NCBI GenBank assembly: GCA_030770545.1 | Contig: CM061092.1 | Coordinates: 17,299,501 to 17,363,500, forward strand | Direction: 5' to 3' | Source of the DNA: Macropodus opercularis | Taxonomy: Eukaryota > Chordata > Actinopteri > Anabantiformes > Osphronemidae | Length of the DNA: 64,000 bases | In this document: piece after piece, positions 50,271 to 60,240 of the stretch | How the letters are laid out: each line of letters opens with the position of its first letter | Position numbering within the stretch: position 1 is the first letter of the stretch | The notes under the pieces: generated by a model | The model's database searches: none | Seen by the model: only the letters and a program-made list of their open reading frames with translations | Told to the model about the DNA's origin: nothing | Position numbers and translations under genes: made by a program

Positions 50271-53200
50271 GAGGCTGAAAACAGTGCGAAAACGCTTAGA
50301 ATGGCCTGTTCTGTGCATTTCAGACCAAACGAACAGTACTTTGTTCAAAGTAAAGTAAATTCATTTTAAAGGTGTTTGCCTTCTTCAGGGATGTATTTGG
50401 AACATATCTAGCTCAAAAACTTCATTGCCATTGCTTGCATTAAGATGCAGCAGCTTAAAGAAATACTGAGGCTGAAAACAGTGCGAAAACGCTTAGAATG
50501 GCCTGTTCTGTGCATTTCAGACCAAAAGAACACTACTTTGGTCAAAGTGATTTCAAAGCATGTTAAAGGTGTTTGCCTTCTTCGAGGATGCATTTGGAAT
50601 ATATCTAGCACAAAAACTTCATTGTCATTGCTTGCATTAAGATGCAGCAGCTTAAAGAAATACTGAGGCTGAAAACAGTGCGAAAACGCTTAGAATGGCC
50701 TGTTCTGTGCATTTCAGACCAAAAGAACACTACTTTGGTCAAAGTGATTTCAAAGCATTTTAAAGGTGTTTGCCTTCTTCGAGGATGTATTTGGAATATA
50801 TCTAGCACAAAAACTTCATTGTCATTGCTTGCATTAAGATGCAGCAGCTTAAAGAAATACTGAGGCTGAAAACAGTGCGAAAACGCTTAGAATGGCCTGT
50901 TCTGTGCATTTCAGACCACAAGACACTACTTTGTTCAAAGTAAAGTAAATTCATTTTAAAGGTGTTTGCCTTCTTCAAGGATGTATTTGTAACATATCTA
51001 GGTCAAAAACTTCATTGCCATTGCTTGCATTAAGATGCAGCAGCTTAAAGAAATACTGAGGCTGAAAACAGTGCGAAAACGCTTAGAATGGCCTGTTCTG
51101 TGCATTTCAGACCAAAAGAACACTACTTTGTCCATAGTAAAGTAAATTCTTTTTAAAGGTATTTGCCTTCTTCAGGGATGTATTTGGATCATATCTAGCA
51201 CAAAAACTTCTTTGTCATTGCTTTCATTAAGAGGCATCAGCTTAAAGAAATACTGAGGCTGAAAACAGTGCGAAAACGCTTAGAATGGCCTGTTCTGTGC
51301 ATTTCAGACCAAAAGAACACTACTTTGGTCAAAGTGATTTCAAAGCATTTTAAAGGTGTTTGCCATCTTCAAGGATGTATTTGGAACAAATCAAGCACAA
51401 TAACTTCATTGCCATTACTTGCATTAAGATGCAGCAGCTTAAAGAAATACTGAGGCTGGAAACAGTGCGAAAACGCTTAGAATGGCCTGTTCTGTGCATT
51501 TCAGACCAAAAGAACACTACTTTGTTCAAAGTAAAGTAAATTCATTTTAAAGGTGTTTGCCTTCTTCAGGGATGTATTTGGATCATATCTAGCACAAAAA
51601 CTTCTTTGTCATTGCTTTCATTAAGATGCATCAGCTTAAAGAAATACTGAGGCTGGAAACAGTGCGAAAACGCTTAGAATGGCCTGTTCTGTGCATTTCA
51701 GACCAAAAGAACACTACTTTGTTCAAAGTAAAGTAAATTCATTTTAAAGGTGTTTGCCTTCTTCAGGGATGTATTTGGATCATATCTAGCACAAAAACTT
51801 CATTGTCATTGCTTTCATTAAAATGCATCAGCTTAAAGAAATACTGAGGCTGGAAACAGTGCGAAAACGCTTAGAATGGCCTGTTCTGTGCATTTCAGAC
51901 CAAAAGAACACTACTTTGGTCAAAGTGATTTCAAAGCATTTTAAAGGTGTTTGCCTTCTTCAAGGATGCATTTGGAATATATCTAGCACAAAAACTTCAT
52001 TGTCATTGCTTTCATTAAAATGCATCAGCTTAAAGAAATACTGAGGCTGAAAACAGTGCGAAAACGCTTAGAATGGCCTGTTCTGTGCATTTCAGACCAA
52101 AAGAACACTACTTTGTTCAAAGTGATTTCAAAGCATTTTAAAGGTGTTTGCCTTCTTCAGGGATGTATTTGGATCATATCTAGCACAAAAACTTTTTTGT
52201 CATTGCTTTCATTAGGAGGCATCAGCTTAAAGAAATACTGAGGCTGAAAACAGTGCGAAAACGCTTAGAATGGCCTGTTCTGTGCATTTCAGACCAAAAG
52301 AACACTACTTTGTTCAAAGTAAAGTAAATTCATTTTAAAGGTGTTTGCCTTCTTCAGGGATATATTTGGATCATATCTAGCACAAAAACTTCATTGTCAT
52401 TGCTTTCATTAAAATGCATCAGCTTAAAGAAATACTGAGGCTGAAAACAGTGCGAAAACGCTTAGAATGGCCTGTTCTGTGCATTTCAGACCAAAAGAAC
52501 ACTACTTTGGTCAAAGTGATTTCAAAGCATTTTAAAGGTGTTTGCCTTCTTCAGGGATGTATTTGGATCATATCTAGCACAAAAACTTCTTTGTCATTGC
52601 TTTCATTAAGATGCATCAGCTTAAAGAAATACTGAGGCTGGAAACAGTGCGAAAACGCTTAGAATGGCCTGTTCTGTGCATTTCAGACCAAAAGAACACT
52701 ACTTTGGTCAAAGTGATTTCAAAGCATTTTAAAGGTGTTTGCCATCTTCAAGGATGTATTTGGAACAAATCAAGCACAAAAACTTCATTGTCATTGCTTG
52801 CATTAAGGTGCAGCAGCTTAAAGAAATACTGAGGCTGAAAACAGTGCGAAAACGCTTAGAATGGCCTGTTCTGTGCATTTCAGACCAAAAGAACACTACT
52901 TTGGTCAAAGTGATTTCAAAGCATTTTAAAGGTGTTTGCCATCTTCAAGGATGTATTTGGAACAAATCAAGCACAATAACTTCATTGCCATTACTTGCAT
53001 TAAGATGCAGCAGCTTAAAGAAATACTGAGGCTGGAAACAGTGCGAAAACGCTTAGAATGGCCTGTTCTGTGCATTTCAGACCAAAAGAACACTACTTTG
53101 TTCAAAGTGAAGTAAATTCATTTTAAAGGTGTTTGCCTTCTTCAGGGATGTATTTGGAACACATCTAGCACAAAAACTTCTTTGTCATTGCTTTCATTAA

Positions 53201-55689
53201 GATGCAGCAGCTTAAAGAAATACTGAGGCTGAAAACAGTGCGAAAACGCTTAGAATGGCCTCTTCTGTGCATTTCAGACCAAATGAACACTACTTTTGTC
53301 AAAGTGATTTCAAAGCATTTTAAAGGTGTTTGCCTTCTTCAGGGATGTATTTGGATCATATCTAGCACAAAAACTTCTTTGTCATTGCTTTCATTAGGAG
53401 GCATCAGCTTAAAGAAATACTGAGGCTGAAAACAGTGCGAAAACGCTTAGAATGGCCTGTTCTGTGCATTTCAGACCAAAAGAACACTACTTTGGTCAAA
53501 GTGATTTCAAAGCATTTTAAAGGTGTTTGCCATCTTCAAGGATGTATTTGGAACATATCTAGCACAAAAACTTCATTGTCATTGCTTTTATTAAGATGCA
53601 TCCGCTTAAAGAAATACTGAGGCTGAAAACAGTGCGAAAACGCTTAGAATGGCCTGTTCTGTGCATTTCAGACCAAAAGAACACTACTTTGTCCAAAGTA
53701 AAGTAAATTCATTTTAAAGGTGTTTGCCTTCTTCAGGGATGTATTTGGATCATATCTAGCACAAAAACTTCTTTGTCATTGCTTTCATTAAGATGCATCA
53801 GCTTAAAGAAATACTGAGGCTGGAAACAGTGCGAAAACGCTTAGAATGGCCTGTTCTGTGCATGTCAGACCAAAAGAACACTACTTTTGTCAAAGTGATT
53901 TCAAAGCATTTTAAAGGTGTTTGCCTTCTTCAGGAATGTATTTGGAATATATCTAGCACAAAAACTTCATTGTCATTGCTTTTATTAAGATGCATCCGCT
54001 TAAAGAAATACTGAGGCTGAAAACAGTGCGAAAACGCTTAGAATGGCCTGTTCTGTGCATTTCAGACCAAAAGAACACTACTTTGTCCAAAGTAAAGTAA
54101 ATTCATTTTAAAGGTGTTTGCCTTCTTCAGGGATATATTTGGATCATATCTAGCACAAAAACTTCATTGTCATTGCTTTCATTAAAATGCATCAGCTTAA
54201 AGAAATACTGAGGCTGAAAACAGTGCGAAAACGCTTAGAATGGCCTGTTCTGTGCATTTCAGACCAAAAGAACAGTACTTTGGTCAAAGTAAAGTAAATT
54301 CATTTTAAAGGTGTTTGCTTTCTTCAGGGATGTTTTTGGAACACATCTAGCACAAAAACTTCATTGCCATTGCTTGCATTAAGATGCAGCAGCTTAAAGA
54401 AATGCTGTGGTTGGAAACAGTGCGAAAACGCTTAGAATGGCCTGTTCTGTGCATTTCAGACCAAATGAACACTACTTTGGTCAAAGTGATTTCAAAGCAT
54501 GTTAAAGGTGTTTGCCTTCTTCAAGGATGCATTTGGAATATATCTAGCACAAAAACTTCATTGTCATTGCTTTCATTAAAATGCATCAGCTTAAAGAAAT
54601 ACTGAGGCTGAAAACAGTGCGAAAACGCTTAGAATGGCCTCTTCTGTGCATTTCAGACCAAATGAACACTACTTTTGTCAAAGTGATTTCAAAGCATTTT
54701 AAAGGTGTTTGCCTTCTTCAGGGATGTATTTGGAACACATCTAGCACAAAAACTTCTTTGTCATTGCTTTCATTAAGATGCAGCAGCTTAAAGAAATACT
54801 GAGGCTGAAAACAGTGCGAAAACGCTTAGAATGGCCTCTTCTGTGCATTTCAGACCAAATGAACACTACTTTTGTCAAAGTGATTTCAAAGCATTTTAAA
54901 GGTGTTTGACTTCTTCAGGGATGTATTTGGATCATATCTAGCACAAAAACTTCTTTGTCATTGCTTTCATTAGGAGGCATCAGCTTAAAGAAATACTGAG
55001 GCTGAAAACAGTGCGAAAACGCTTAGAATGGCCTGTTCTGTGCATTTCAGACCAAAAGAACACTACTTTGTTCAAAGTAAAGTAAATTCATTTTAAAGGT
55101 GTTTGCCTTCTTCAGGGATATATTTGGATCATATCTAGCACAAAAACTTCATTGCCATTGCTTGCATTAAGATGCAGCAGCTTAAAGAAGTACTGAGGCT
55201 GAAAACAGTGCGAAAACGCTTAGAATGGCCTGTTCTGTGCATTTCAGACCAAATGAACACTACTTTGGTCAAAGTGATTTCAAAGCATTTTAAAGGTGTT
55301 TGCCATCTTCAGGGATGTATTTGGAATATATCTAGCACAAAAACTTCATTGTCATTGCTTGCATTAAGATGCAGCAGCTTAAAGAAATACTGAGGCTGGA
55401 AACAGTGCGAAAACGCTTAGAATGGCCTGTTCTGTGCATTTCAGACCAAAAGAACACTACTTTGGTCAAAGTGATTTCAAAGCATTTTAAAGGTGTTTGC
55501 CTTCTTCAGGGATGTATTTGGAATATATCTAGCACAAAAACTTCATTGTCATTGCTTGCATTAAGATGCAGCAGCTTAAAGAAATACTGAGGCTGGAAAC
55601 AGTGCGAAAACGCTTAGAATGGCCTGTTCTGTGCATTTCAGACCAAAAGAACACTACTTTGTTCAAAGTAAAGTAAATTCATTTTAAAG

Positions 55690-55930
55690 GTGTTTGCCTG
55701 CTTCAGGGATGTATTTGGATCATATCTAGCACAGAAACTTCTTTGGAATTACTTCCATTAGGATGCAGCAGCTTCCAGCAACACTGAGGCTGGAAACAGT
55801 GCCAAAACACTTATAATCGTCTATTCTGTGCATTTCAGACCAAAAGAACACTACTTTAAACAAAGTGATTTAAATGCATTTTAAAGGTGTTTACCAGCTT
55901 CACGGATGTATTTGGATCATATCTAGCACA
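55690..55930 (+). repeat. Highly divergent satellite monomer near the array edge
   Basis: This unit keeps the overall monomer order but carries many changes: CTTTGGAATTACTTCC, GCAGCTTCCAGCAACACTG, AACACTTATAATCGTC, CTTTAAACAAAG and TACCAGCTTCACGG. Neighbouring units are near consensus, so this one was not homogenised recently. Confidence 0.8.
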
Positions 55931-57519
55931 AAAACTTCATTGCCATTGCTTTCATTAAGATGCAGCAGCTTAAAGAAATACTGAGGCTGGAAACAGTGCG
56001 AAAACGCTTAGAATGGCCTGTTCTGTGCATTTCAGACCAAACGAACACTACTTTGTTCAAAGTAAAGTAAATTCATTTTAAAGGTGTTTGCCTTCTTCAG
56101 GGATGTATTTGGATCATATCTAGCACAAAAACTTCAAAATCATTGCTTTCATTTAGATGCATCAGCTTAAAGAAATACTGAGGCTGAAAACAGTGCGAAA
56201 ACGCTTAGAATGGCCTGTTCTGTGCATTTCAGACCAAAAGAACAGTACTTTGTTCAAAGTGAAGTAAATTCATTTTAAAGGTGTTTGCCTTCTTCAGGGA
56301 TGTATTTGGATCATATCTAGCACAAAAACTTTATTGTCATTGCTTTCATTAAGATGCATCAGCTTAAAGAAATACTGAGGCTGAAAACAGTGCAAAAACG
56401 CTTAGAATGGCCTGTTCCTGTGCATTTCAGACCAAAAGAACACTACTTTGGTCAAAGTGATTTCAAAGCATTTTAAAGGTGTTTGCCTTCTTCAAGGATG
56501 CATTTGGAACATATCTAGCACAAAAACTTCATTGTCATTGCTTGCATTAAGATGCAGCAGCTTAAAGAAATACTGAGGCTGGAAACAGTGCAAAAACGCT
56601 TAGAATGGCCTGTTCTGTGCATTTCAGACCAAAAGAACAGTACTTTGTTCAAAGTGAAGTAAATTCATTTTAAAGGTGTTTGCCTTCTTCAGGGATGTAT
56701 TTGGATCATATCTAGCACAAAAACTTTATTGTCATTGCTTTCATTAAGATGCATCAGCTTAAAGAAATACTGAGGCTGAAAACAGTGCGAAAACGCTTAG
56801 AATGGCCTGTTCTGTGCATTTCAGACCAAAAGAACACTGCTTTGGTCAAAGTGATTTCAAAGCATGTTAAAGGTGTTTGCCTTCTTCAAGGATGCAATTG
56901 GATCATATCTAGCACAAAAACTTCATTGTCATTGCTTGCATTAAGATGCAGCAGCTTAAAGAAATACTGAGGCTGGAAACAGTGCAAAAACGCTTAGAAT
57001 GGCCTGTTCTGTGCATTTCAGACCAAAAGAACACTACTTTTGTCAAAGTAAAGTAAATTCATTTTAAAGGTGTTTGCCTTCTTCAGGGATGTATTTGGAT
57101 CATATCTAGCACAAAAACTTCAAAATCATTGCTTGCATTAAGATGCAGCAGCTTAAAGAAATACTGAGGCTGAAAACAGCCTGAAAACGCTTAGAATGGC
57201 CTGTTCTGTGCATTTCAGACCAAAAGAACACTACTTTGTTCAAAGTAAAGTAAATTCATTTTAAAGGTGTTTGCCTTCTTCAAGGATGCATTTGGAATAT
57301 ATCTAGCACAAAAACTTCATTGTCATTGCTTACATTAAGATGCAGCAGCTTAAAGAAATACTGAGGCTGAAAACAGTGCGAAAACGCTTAGAATGGCCTG
57401 TTCTGTGCATTTCAAACCAAAAGAACACTACTTTGTTCAAAGTGAAGTAAATTCATTTTAAAGGTGTTTGCCACCTTCAGAGATGTATTTGGACCATTTA
57501 TAGCACAAAAACTTCATTG

Positions 57520-57897
57520 TTAAGAGTACATTAGGTTTACTTTGCTGTACGGAAGTGTATCCGGTCTATGTTACTTTCGCCGTAAGGAAGTGTTAAAAGT
57601 AATTTTGGTTTACATAAGGGAGATTATTTGTTTTGGTTTACTCCGCCGTAAGGGAGATTAATTTGTTTGTTCTACTCAGCCTTAAAAAAAGAGCGGAACG
57701 TGCGTAAATGAAAATTAGAGTCATGCATGCGTGTGAATGATGCGCTCGTGAGTTTGAATGCCACTAGTGGAAGCCACAGCACGGAGGGAAACCTAACGGT
57801 GCCAATGAACTCCGTGGTCTGTTTAAGTACACAAGTAGTAAATTAGGAATTTAGGTCCTGAGAAAGACGGCCCTGAGAAGGACAAAGAGTTGTCATA
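57520..57897 (+). other. ERV leader or LTR-end remnant with short degenerate repeats
   Basis: The stretch begins abruptly after the last satellite unit and leads into a gag-like start codon. It contains five degenerate copies of a motif close to GTTTACTCCGCCGTAAGGGAG at about 57535, 57570, 57607, 57635 and 57670. Some are followed by AGTGTT and others by GATTAATTTGTTTG. No complete LTR, TG...CA boundary or primer-binding site could be assigned with confidence. The association with the following gag-like frame is by position. Confidence 0.45.
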
Positions 57898-58260
57898 ATG
57901 GGCAACAAAACGAGCAAGTCTGCCTTAGAGGGAGATCCAAAATTCATGAATAAAGTGTATCCAGGGAGCACAAAATACTTAAAAGAGTGGAAAAAGAAGC
58001 ACGATTTTGACGAAAAGTTGGTTGATACCGCATGTGTGTAGTTAGTAGGAAAGTTAAAAGTAAGTGTGTCAACTTCGAACGGAAAGAAGCAGAGGGATAA
58101 GCAGGGGGAGAGGTGTAGGGGGCAGCCAGCAGAGTCCTCAAAGTCCACGCCAACTGCTGTAAAGATCAAGGAGAGAGCCACCGGGATTCATCGTAGTCAC
58201 TGTAAACGAGTGACCCCACTGGCCTGCAGCAAGTAGTGGTGGAAGTCTGGCTACAAAGGG
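57898..58260 (+). pseudogene. Endogenous retrovirus gag N-terminal fragment, broken
   Basis: An ATG at 57898 opens a frame beginning MGNKTSKS. The glycine at position 2 and the serine at position 6 fit an N-myristoylation signal, as in retroviral matrix proteins. A lysine-rich stretch (EWKKKHDF) follows. The frame stops at TAG 58039-58041, after 47 codons. The same frame then continues open for about 60 further lysine- and serine-rich codons, so the TAG may be a late substitution. No capsid major-homology region or nucleocapsid zinc knuckle is visible before the sequence changes to env-like material. The minus-strand frames over this stretch are shadows. Assignment to gag rests on the MGN start and on the env-like sequence downstream in the same orientation; a family match was not possible here. 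Confidence 0.45.
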
Positions 58261-58299
58261 TGGGGAGCAATCCCCTGGTCTCAAACCAGTGAAGAAAAC

Positions 58300-58719
58300 A
58301 ACTGAACCACACTCAACAACCTTGGCACTGTTGGGGAAGCTTCTTTTTGGCTACTGTCCTGGCAGGTACTCTTTTACTCACCTCTCAGCAGGACTCACAG
58401 CCTGAAGGGAACAGGGGACATTCCAGATCAAGGAGATGGACTCACTTATATCCCGAGAATTGAAACTGTCGACTACCAATTGCAAGTGTACATGAACCAA
58501 TCTATTAAAGTTAATGAAGGTCAAAACCGTGAAATAGATGCTCTCAGACTCATAACCCTTCAGAACAGAATGCTATTGGACCTCCTAACAGCAGCTGAAG
58601 GAGGAGTCTGTGTTAAATAGGGAACTACTTGCTGTACATATATACCTGATGAAGTCTGGCAGATTATTTGCACTCACAACGTCTTTACTTTTCAACAGTG
58701 TAGACATTCAATCTACTAG
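58300..58719 (+). pseudogene. Endogenous retrovirus env remnant: signal-peptide-like segment and transmembrane-subunit fragment
   Basis: Two env-like pieces lie in different frames. The first has a hydrophobic run at about 58341-58379 (FFLATVLAGTLLL), followed by polar residues, which looks like a signal peptide. The second, in frame from 58441, includes LQNRMLLDLL and GGVC, followed by a cysteine pair at 58630-58635. This is the layout of the retroviral transmembrane-subunit region that ends in a CX6CC motif. A TAG at 58618-58620 falls inside the CX6CC spacing, and the frame ends at 58717-58719. Most of the surface subunit, fusion peptide and membrane anchor are absent. The remnant sits close behind the gag fragment in the same orientation, with all of pol missing, so this copy lost its centre. 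It is non-functional. Confidence 0.6.
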
Positions 58720-58872
58720 TGTACATTCTCCCTGTGCTTTGTCTTCATCAGCAGTATACAAAGGTAGCCTGAACGGTCCACCATAGACGATTTCAAAGGG
58801 TGTTAGCCCATTGCTAGTAGGCGTCACCCTCATGTATAGTTTTACAAGGTCGATACATTCGGACCATGGATT
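58708..58872 (-). pseudogene. Retroviral-type integrase, C-terminal fragment (separated by SINE)
   Basis: On the minus strand this reads NPWSECIDLVKLYMR, then LTPFEIVYGGPFRLP, then a short acidic tail and a stop. The LTPFEIVYG box is typical of the end of the integrase catalytic domain of vertebrate gamma- or epsilon-type ERVs, where it precedes the C-terminal domain. It is the continuation of the integrase piece at 59138-59509. The two are separated by a SINE and a few missing codons. The fragment meets the oppositely oriented env remnant at 58708-58719. Confidence 0.75.
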
Positions 58873-58873
58873 T

Positions 58874-59137
58874 GGGCGGCAGTGGCTCAGAGGTAGAGCT
58901 GTCGCCCACCAATCGTAGGATTGGTGGTTCGATTCCTGGCTTCCCCCAGTCATGTGCCAAAGTGTCCCTGGGCAAGACACTGAACCCCAAGTTGCCCCTG
59001 GTCTGTCAGCTTAAGCTGCATAGCAGCTCTGCCACTGGTGTGTGTTAATGGGTGAATGTGACGCAGTGTCAAAGCACTTTCAGTACCGATAGGTAGAAAA
59101 GCGCTATACAAATGCAGACCATTTACCATTTACCATT
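58874..59137 (+). mobile_element. tRNA-derived SINE inserted in an ERV integrase
   Basis: The 5' end is tRNA-like. A box A-like TGGCTCAGAGG lies at 58883-58893 and a near-perfect box B, GGTTCGATTCC, at 58926-58936, together an internal RNA polymerase III promoter. The body contains GTGTCCCTGGGCAAGACACTG and AAAAGCGCTATACAAATGCAG. The 3' end is tandem TTACCATT, the tail form seen in a widespread family of fish repeats. Insertion is in the middle of the minus-strand integrase reading frame. No convincing target-site duplication is visible. A 60-codon plus-strand frame over it is incidental. Confidence 0.82.
58883..58936 (+). promoter_or_regulatory. Internal RNA polymerase III promoter of the SINE (boxes A and B)
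   Basis: Box A-like TGGCTCAGAGG and box B GGTTCGATTCC are separated by 32 bp, a spacing typical of tRNA-derived SINEs. Whether the copy is still transcribed cannot be told from sequence. Confidence 0.65.
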
Positions 59138-59509
59138 CCTGAGTCGCCCTTTTACTGTGTCATTCGTTCTTTCTACCAACCCTGCACTCTGAGGGTGGTA
59201 AGAGCAGTGATTTTTCAGTACCATGCCTAGATGGCTAACCATGTTCTTCGCGATTTCATTCACAAAATGTGCGCCATTGTCACTGTAAAGTCGTTCTGGA
59301 ATGTCATGTTCAGGTATTATGTGTTTACACAGTGCTTTTGCTACGGCCACTGAGTCTGCGTTCTTGCTTGGCACTATTTCGACCCATTTGCAGAAGGGAC
59401 AGATTAAGACTAAACAGCACCTTTACTGATTAGATTTATTTAGTTCAATAAAGTCCATGTGTAACAATTGAAACGGATGTGTTGCTTCTGGGAATTTGCC
59501 TCTGTAGTT
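59138..59509 (-). pseudogene. Retroviral-type integrase, catalytic-core fragment with D,D-35-E residues
   Basis: On the minus strand this reads from RGKFPEATHPFQ through HMDFIEL, LYSDNGAHF and SAGLVERTN. The presumed catalytic aspartates are encoded at 59453-59455 and 59279-59281, and the glutamate at 59171-59173. The second aspartate and the glutamate are 35 residues apart, the D,D-35-E spacing of retroviral integrases. A TAA at 59423-59425 interrupts the frame shortly after the first aspartate, and a SINE cuts the 3' part. The N-terminal zinc-binding domain is missing. In its place, upstream on the minus strand, lies a 63 bp LTR-end-like sequence. The copy is inactive but little diverged in its key motifs. 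Confidence 0.85.
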
Positions 59510-59563
59510 GTTTACAGATATTCCTCACCGAGAGGATTTAGTTAAACACAGCACTGAGATTCA
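59501..59563 (-). repeat. 63 bp repeat, copy 1 (LTR-end-like)
   Basis: It is nearly identical (about two mismatches in 63) to 63462-63524, in the same orientation. It contains ATATTCCTCACCGAGAGG and GTTAAACACAGCACTGAG. At the second copy this sequence lies between a polyadenylation signal and a primer-binding-site-like sequence, so it is probably the end of an LTR. Here it abuts the truncated integrase. Confidence 0.7.
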
Positions 59564-59880
59564 ACACCTGGGGCTCAGCCATGACGGGTGTTGTAGCTGA
59601 TGTCTAAAGTGCTCGGGCTGGTTCAGCAGTGCAGTTCACCACTGTCTGTCTTTTCCTCTTCTTCGTCTTTGACAGCTGGTGTTTCACTTCGTGTGCTGGC
59701 TCCTTATCTGTCTGCTTCTGATGGGCAGCATTAGCAAACAACTTTGTTACAGCATCCACCACATGACCAGGGAAATGATCACCCAGTCTCCCAGCTTCTC
59801 TTAGTTTGCTCTGAGATGGTGGCAAACCACTGATGATCACTGCAACCAGGCTGAATATCCTTACGCGCCTTCACTCTGGA
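59564..59880 (-). other. Unrecognised lysine-rich open frame and flank
   Basis: The minus-strand frame at 59604-59840 has 78 codons. It contains SGLPPSQSKLREAGRLGDHF, then HVVDAVTKLFANAA, and a basic stretch KTKKRKRQ. The composition looks like a real protein fragment (helical, charged, low in cysteine) rather than noise, and the basic stretch resembles a nuclear localisation signal. I do not recognise the family. It could be a retroelement gag or accessory fragment or a captured exon. No splice sites or partner exons were identified. Confidence 0.25.
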
Positions 59881-60240
59881 TGACGTCACTGGTTTCCCAG
59901 TGGGATTATGGGTCATAACTCCATCCCCTTTCTCCTGCTACTTCAACTCCTTGCTGCCACGGCAGCAGAAACTGCTTTTCTCCCAGTGGCTGTGGGAGAT
60001 CTCTCAGTTTTCTCATCGTCTCCAGCTGCTTCAGTCTGTCTCACATCCTCAACCTGCTTATTCGTGTCACCACACTCTCGCTAATGCTCTTTATCTACCT
60101 CTGACATGCAGACCACTTGTACAGCAGGGATCTCTATCTGAAATGTTCACTTCATTGTTCATTCTTTGTTTTCCTCTGCTCTAACTTTTTCACATGTCTA
60201 ATCTTGTGATTTTTATTAAAACTTCCATATCAACACACTG
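59881..60240. other. Unassigned sequence
   Basis: Moderately CT-rich unique-looking sequence. A 94-codon plus-strand frame (59900-60184) is leucine-, serine- and glutamine-rich, shows no family motif and is probably chance. No RNA gene or regulatory signal was seen. Confidence 0.4.

Larger units (their letters stand above)
21488..57519 (+). repeat. Satellite array, right arm, inverted orientation (about 183 monomers of 197 bp)
   Basis: This is the same monomer as the left arm, reverse-complemented: AAAGGTGTTTGCC, GGGATGTATTTGGA, TAGCACAAAAACTTC, AAGATGCAGCAGCTTAAAG, CAGTGCGAAAACGCTTAG, then GTGCATTTCAGACC. Most spacings are exactly 197 bp. Two classes intermix: those with CAAAGTAAAGTAAATTC after the dyad, and those with CAAAGTGATTTCAAAGC. 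The second class leaves a 73-codon frame open from AAGATG through one full unit and 25 bases into the next. The first class closes it with TAA. Units are generally closer to one another than in the S2 part of the left arm, and many are identical over long blocks. The array ends at about 57519, where AACTTCATTGTT changes into unrelated sequence. Confidence 0.97.

Noticed and set aside
488..57000. Dozens of 60-112 codon open frames within the satellite, both arms
   Set aside because: They are the same frame of one monomer, copied. They begin and end at fixed monomer positions and close whenever a common variant appears. There is no sign of independent genes.
1..57519. CRISPR array, from the regular spacing
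   Set aside because: The whole 197 bp unit is repeated, with no short repeat alternating with unique spacers. The DNA is from a vertebrate.
1..57519. CENP-B box in the monomer
   Set aside because: The closest stretch around TTTCGCACTGTTTCC lacks the required CGGG half, so no box is claimed.
57843..58181. Minus-strand frames of 112 and 69 codons
   Set aside because: They are shadows of the plus-strand gag-like frame and lack any motif.
58874..58950. A functional tRNA gene
   Set aside because: Boxes A and B are present, but the cloverleaf is not maintained and the sequence continues into a SINE body with an ACCATT tail.
59900..60184. 94-codon plus-strand frame
   Set aside because: It has no motif, an amino-acid composition expected from CT-rich DNA, and no coding neighbour.
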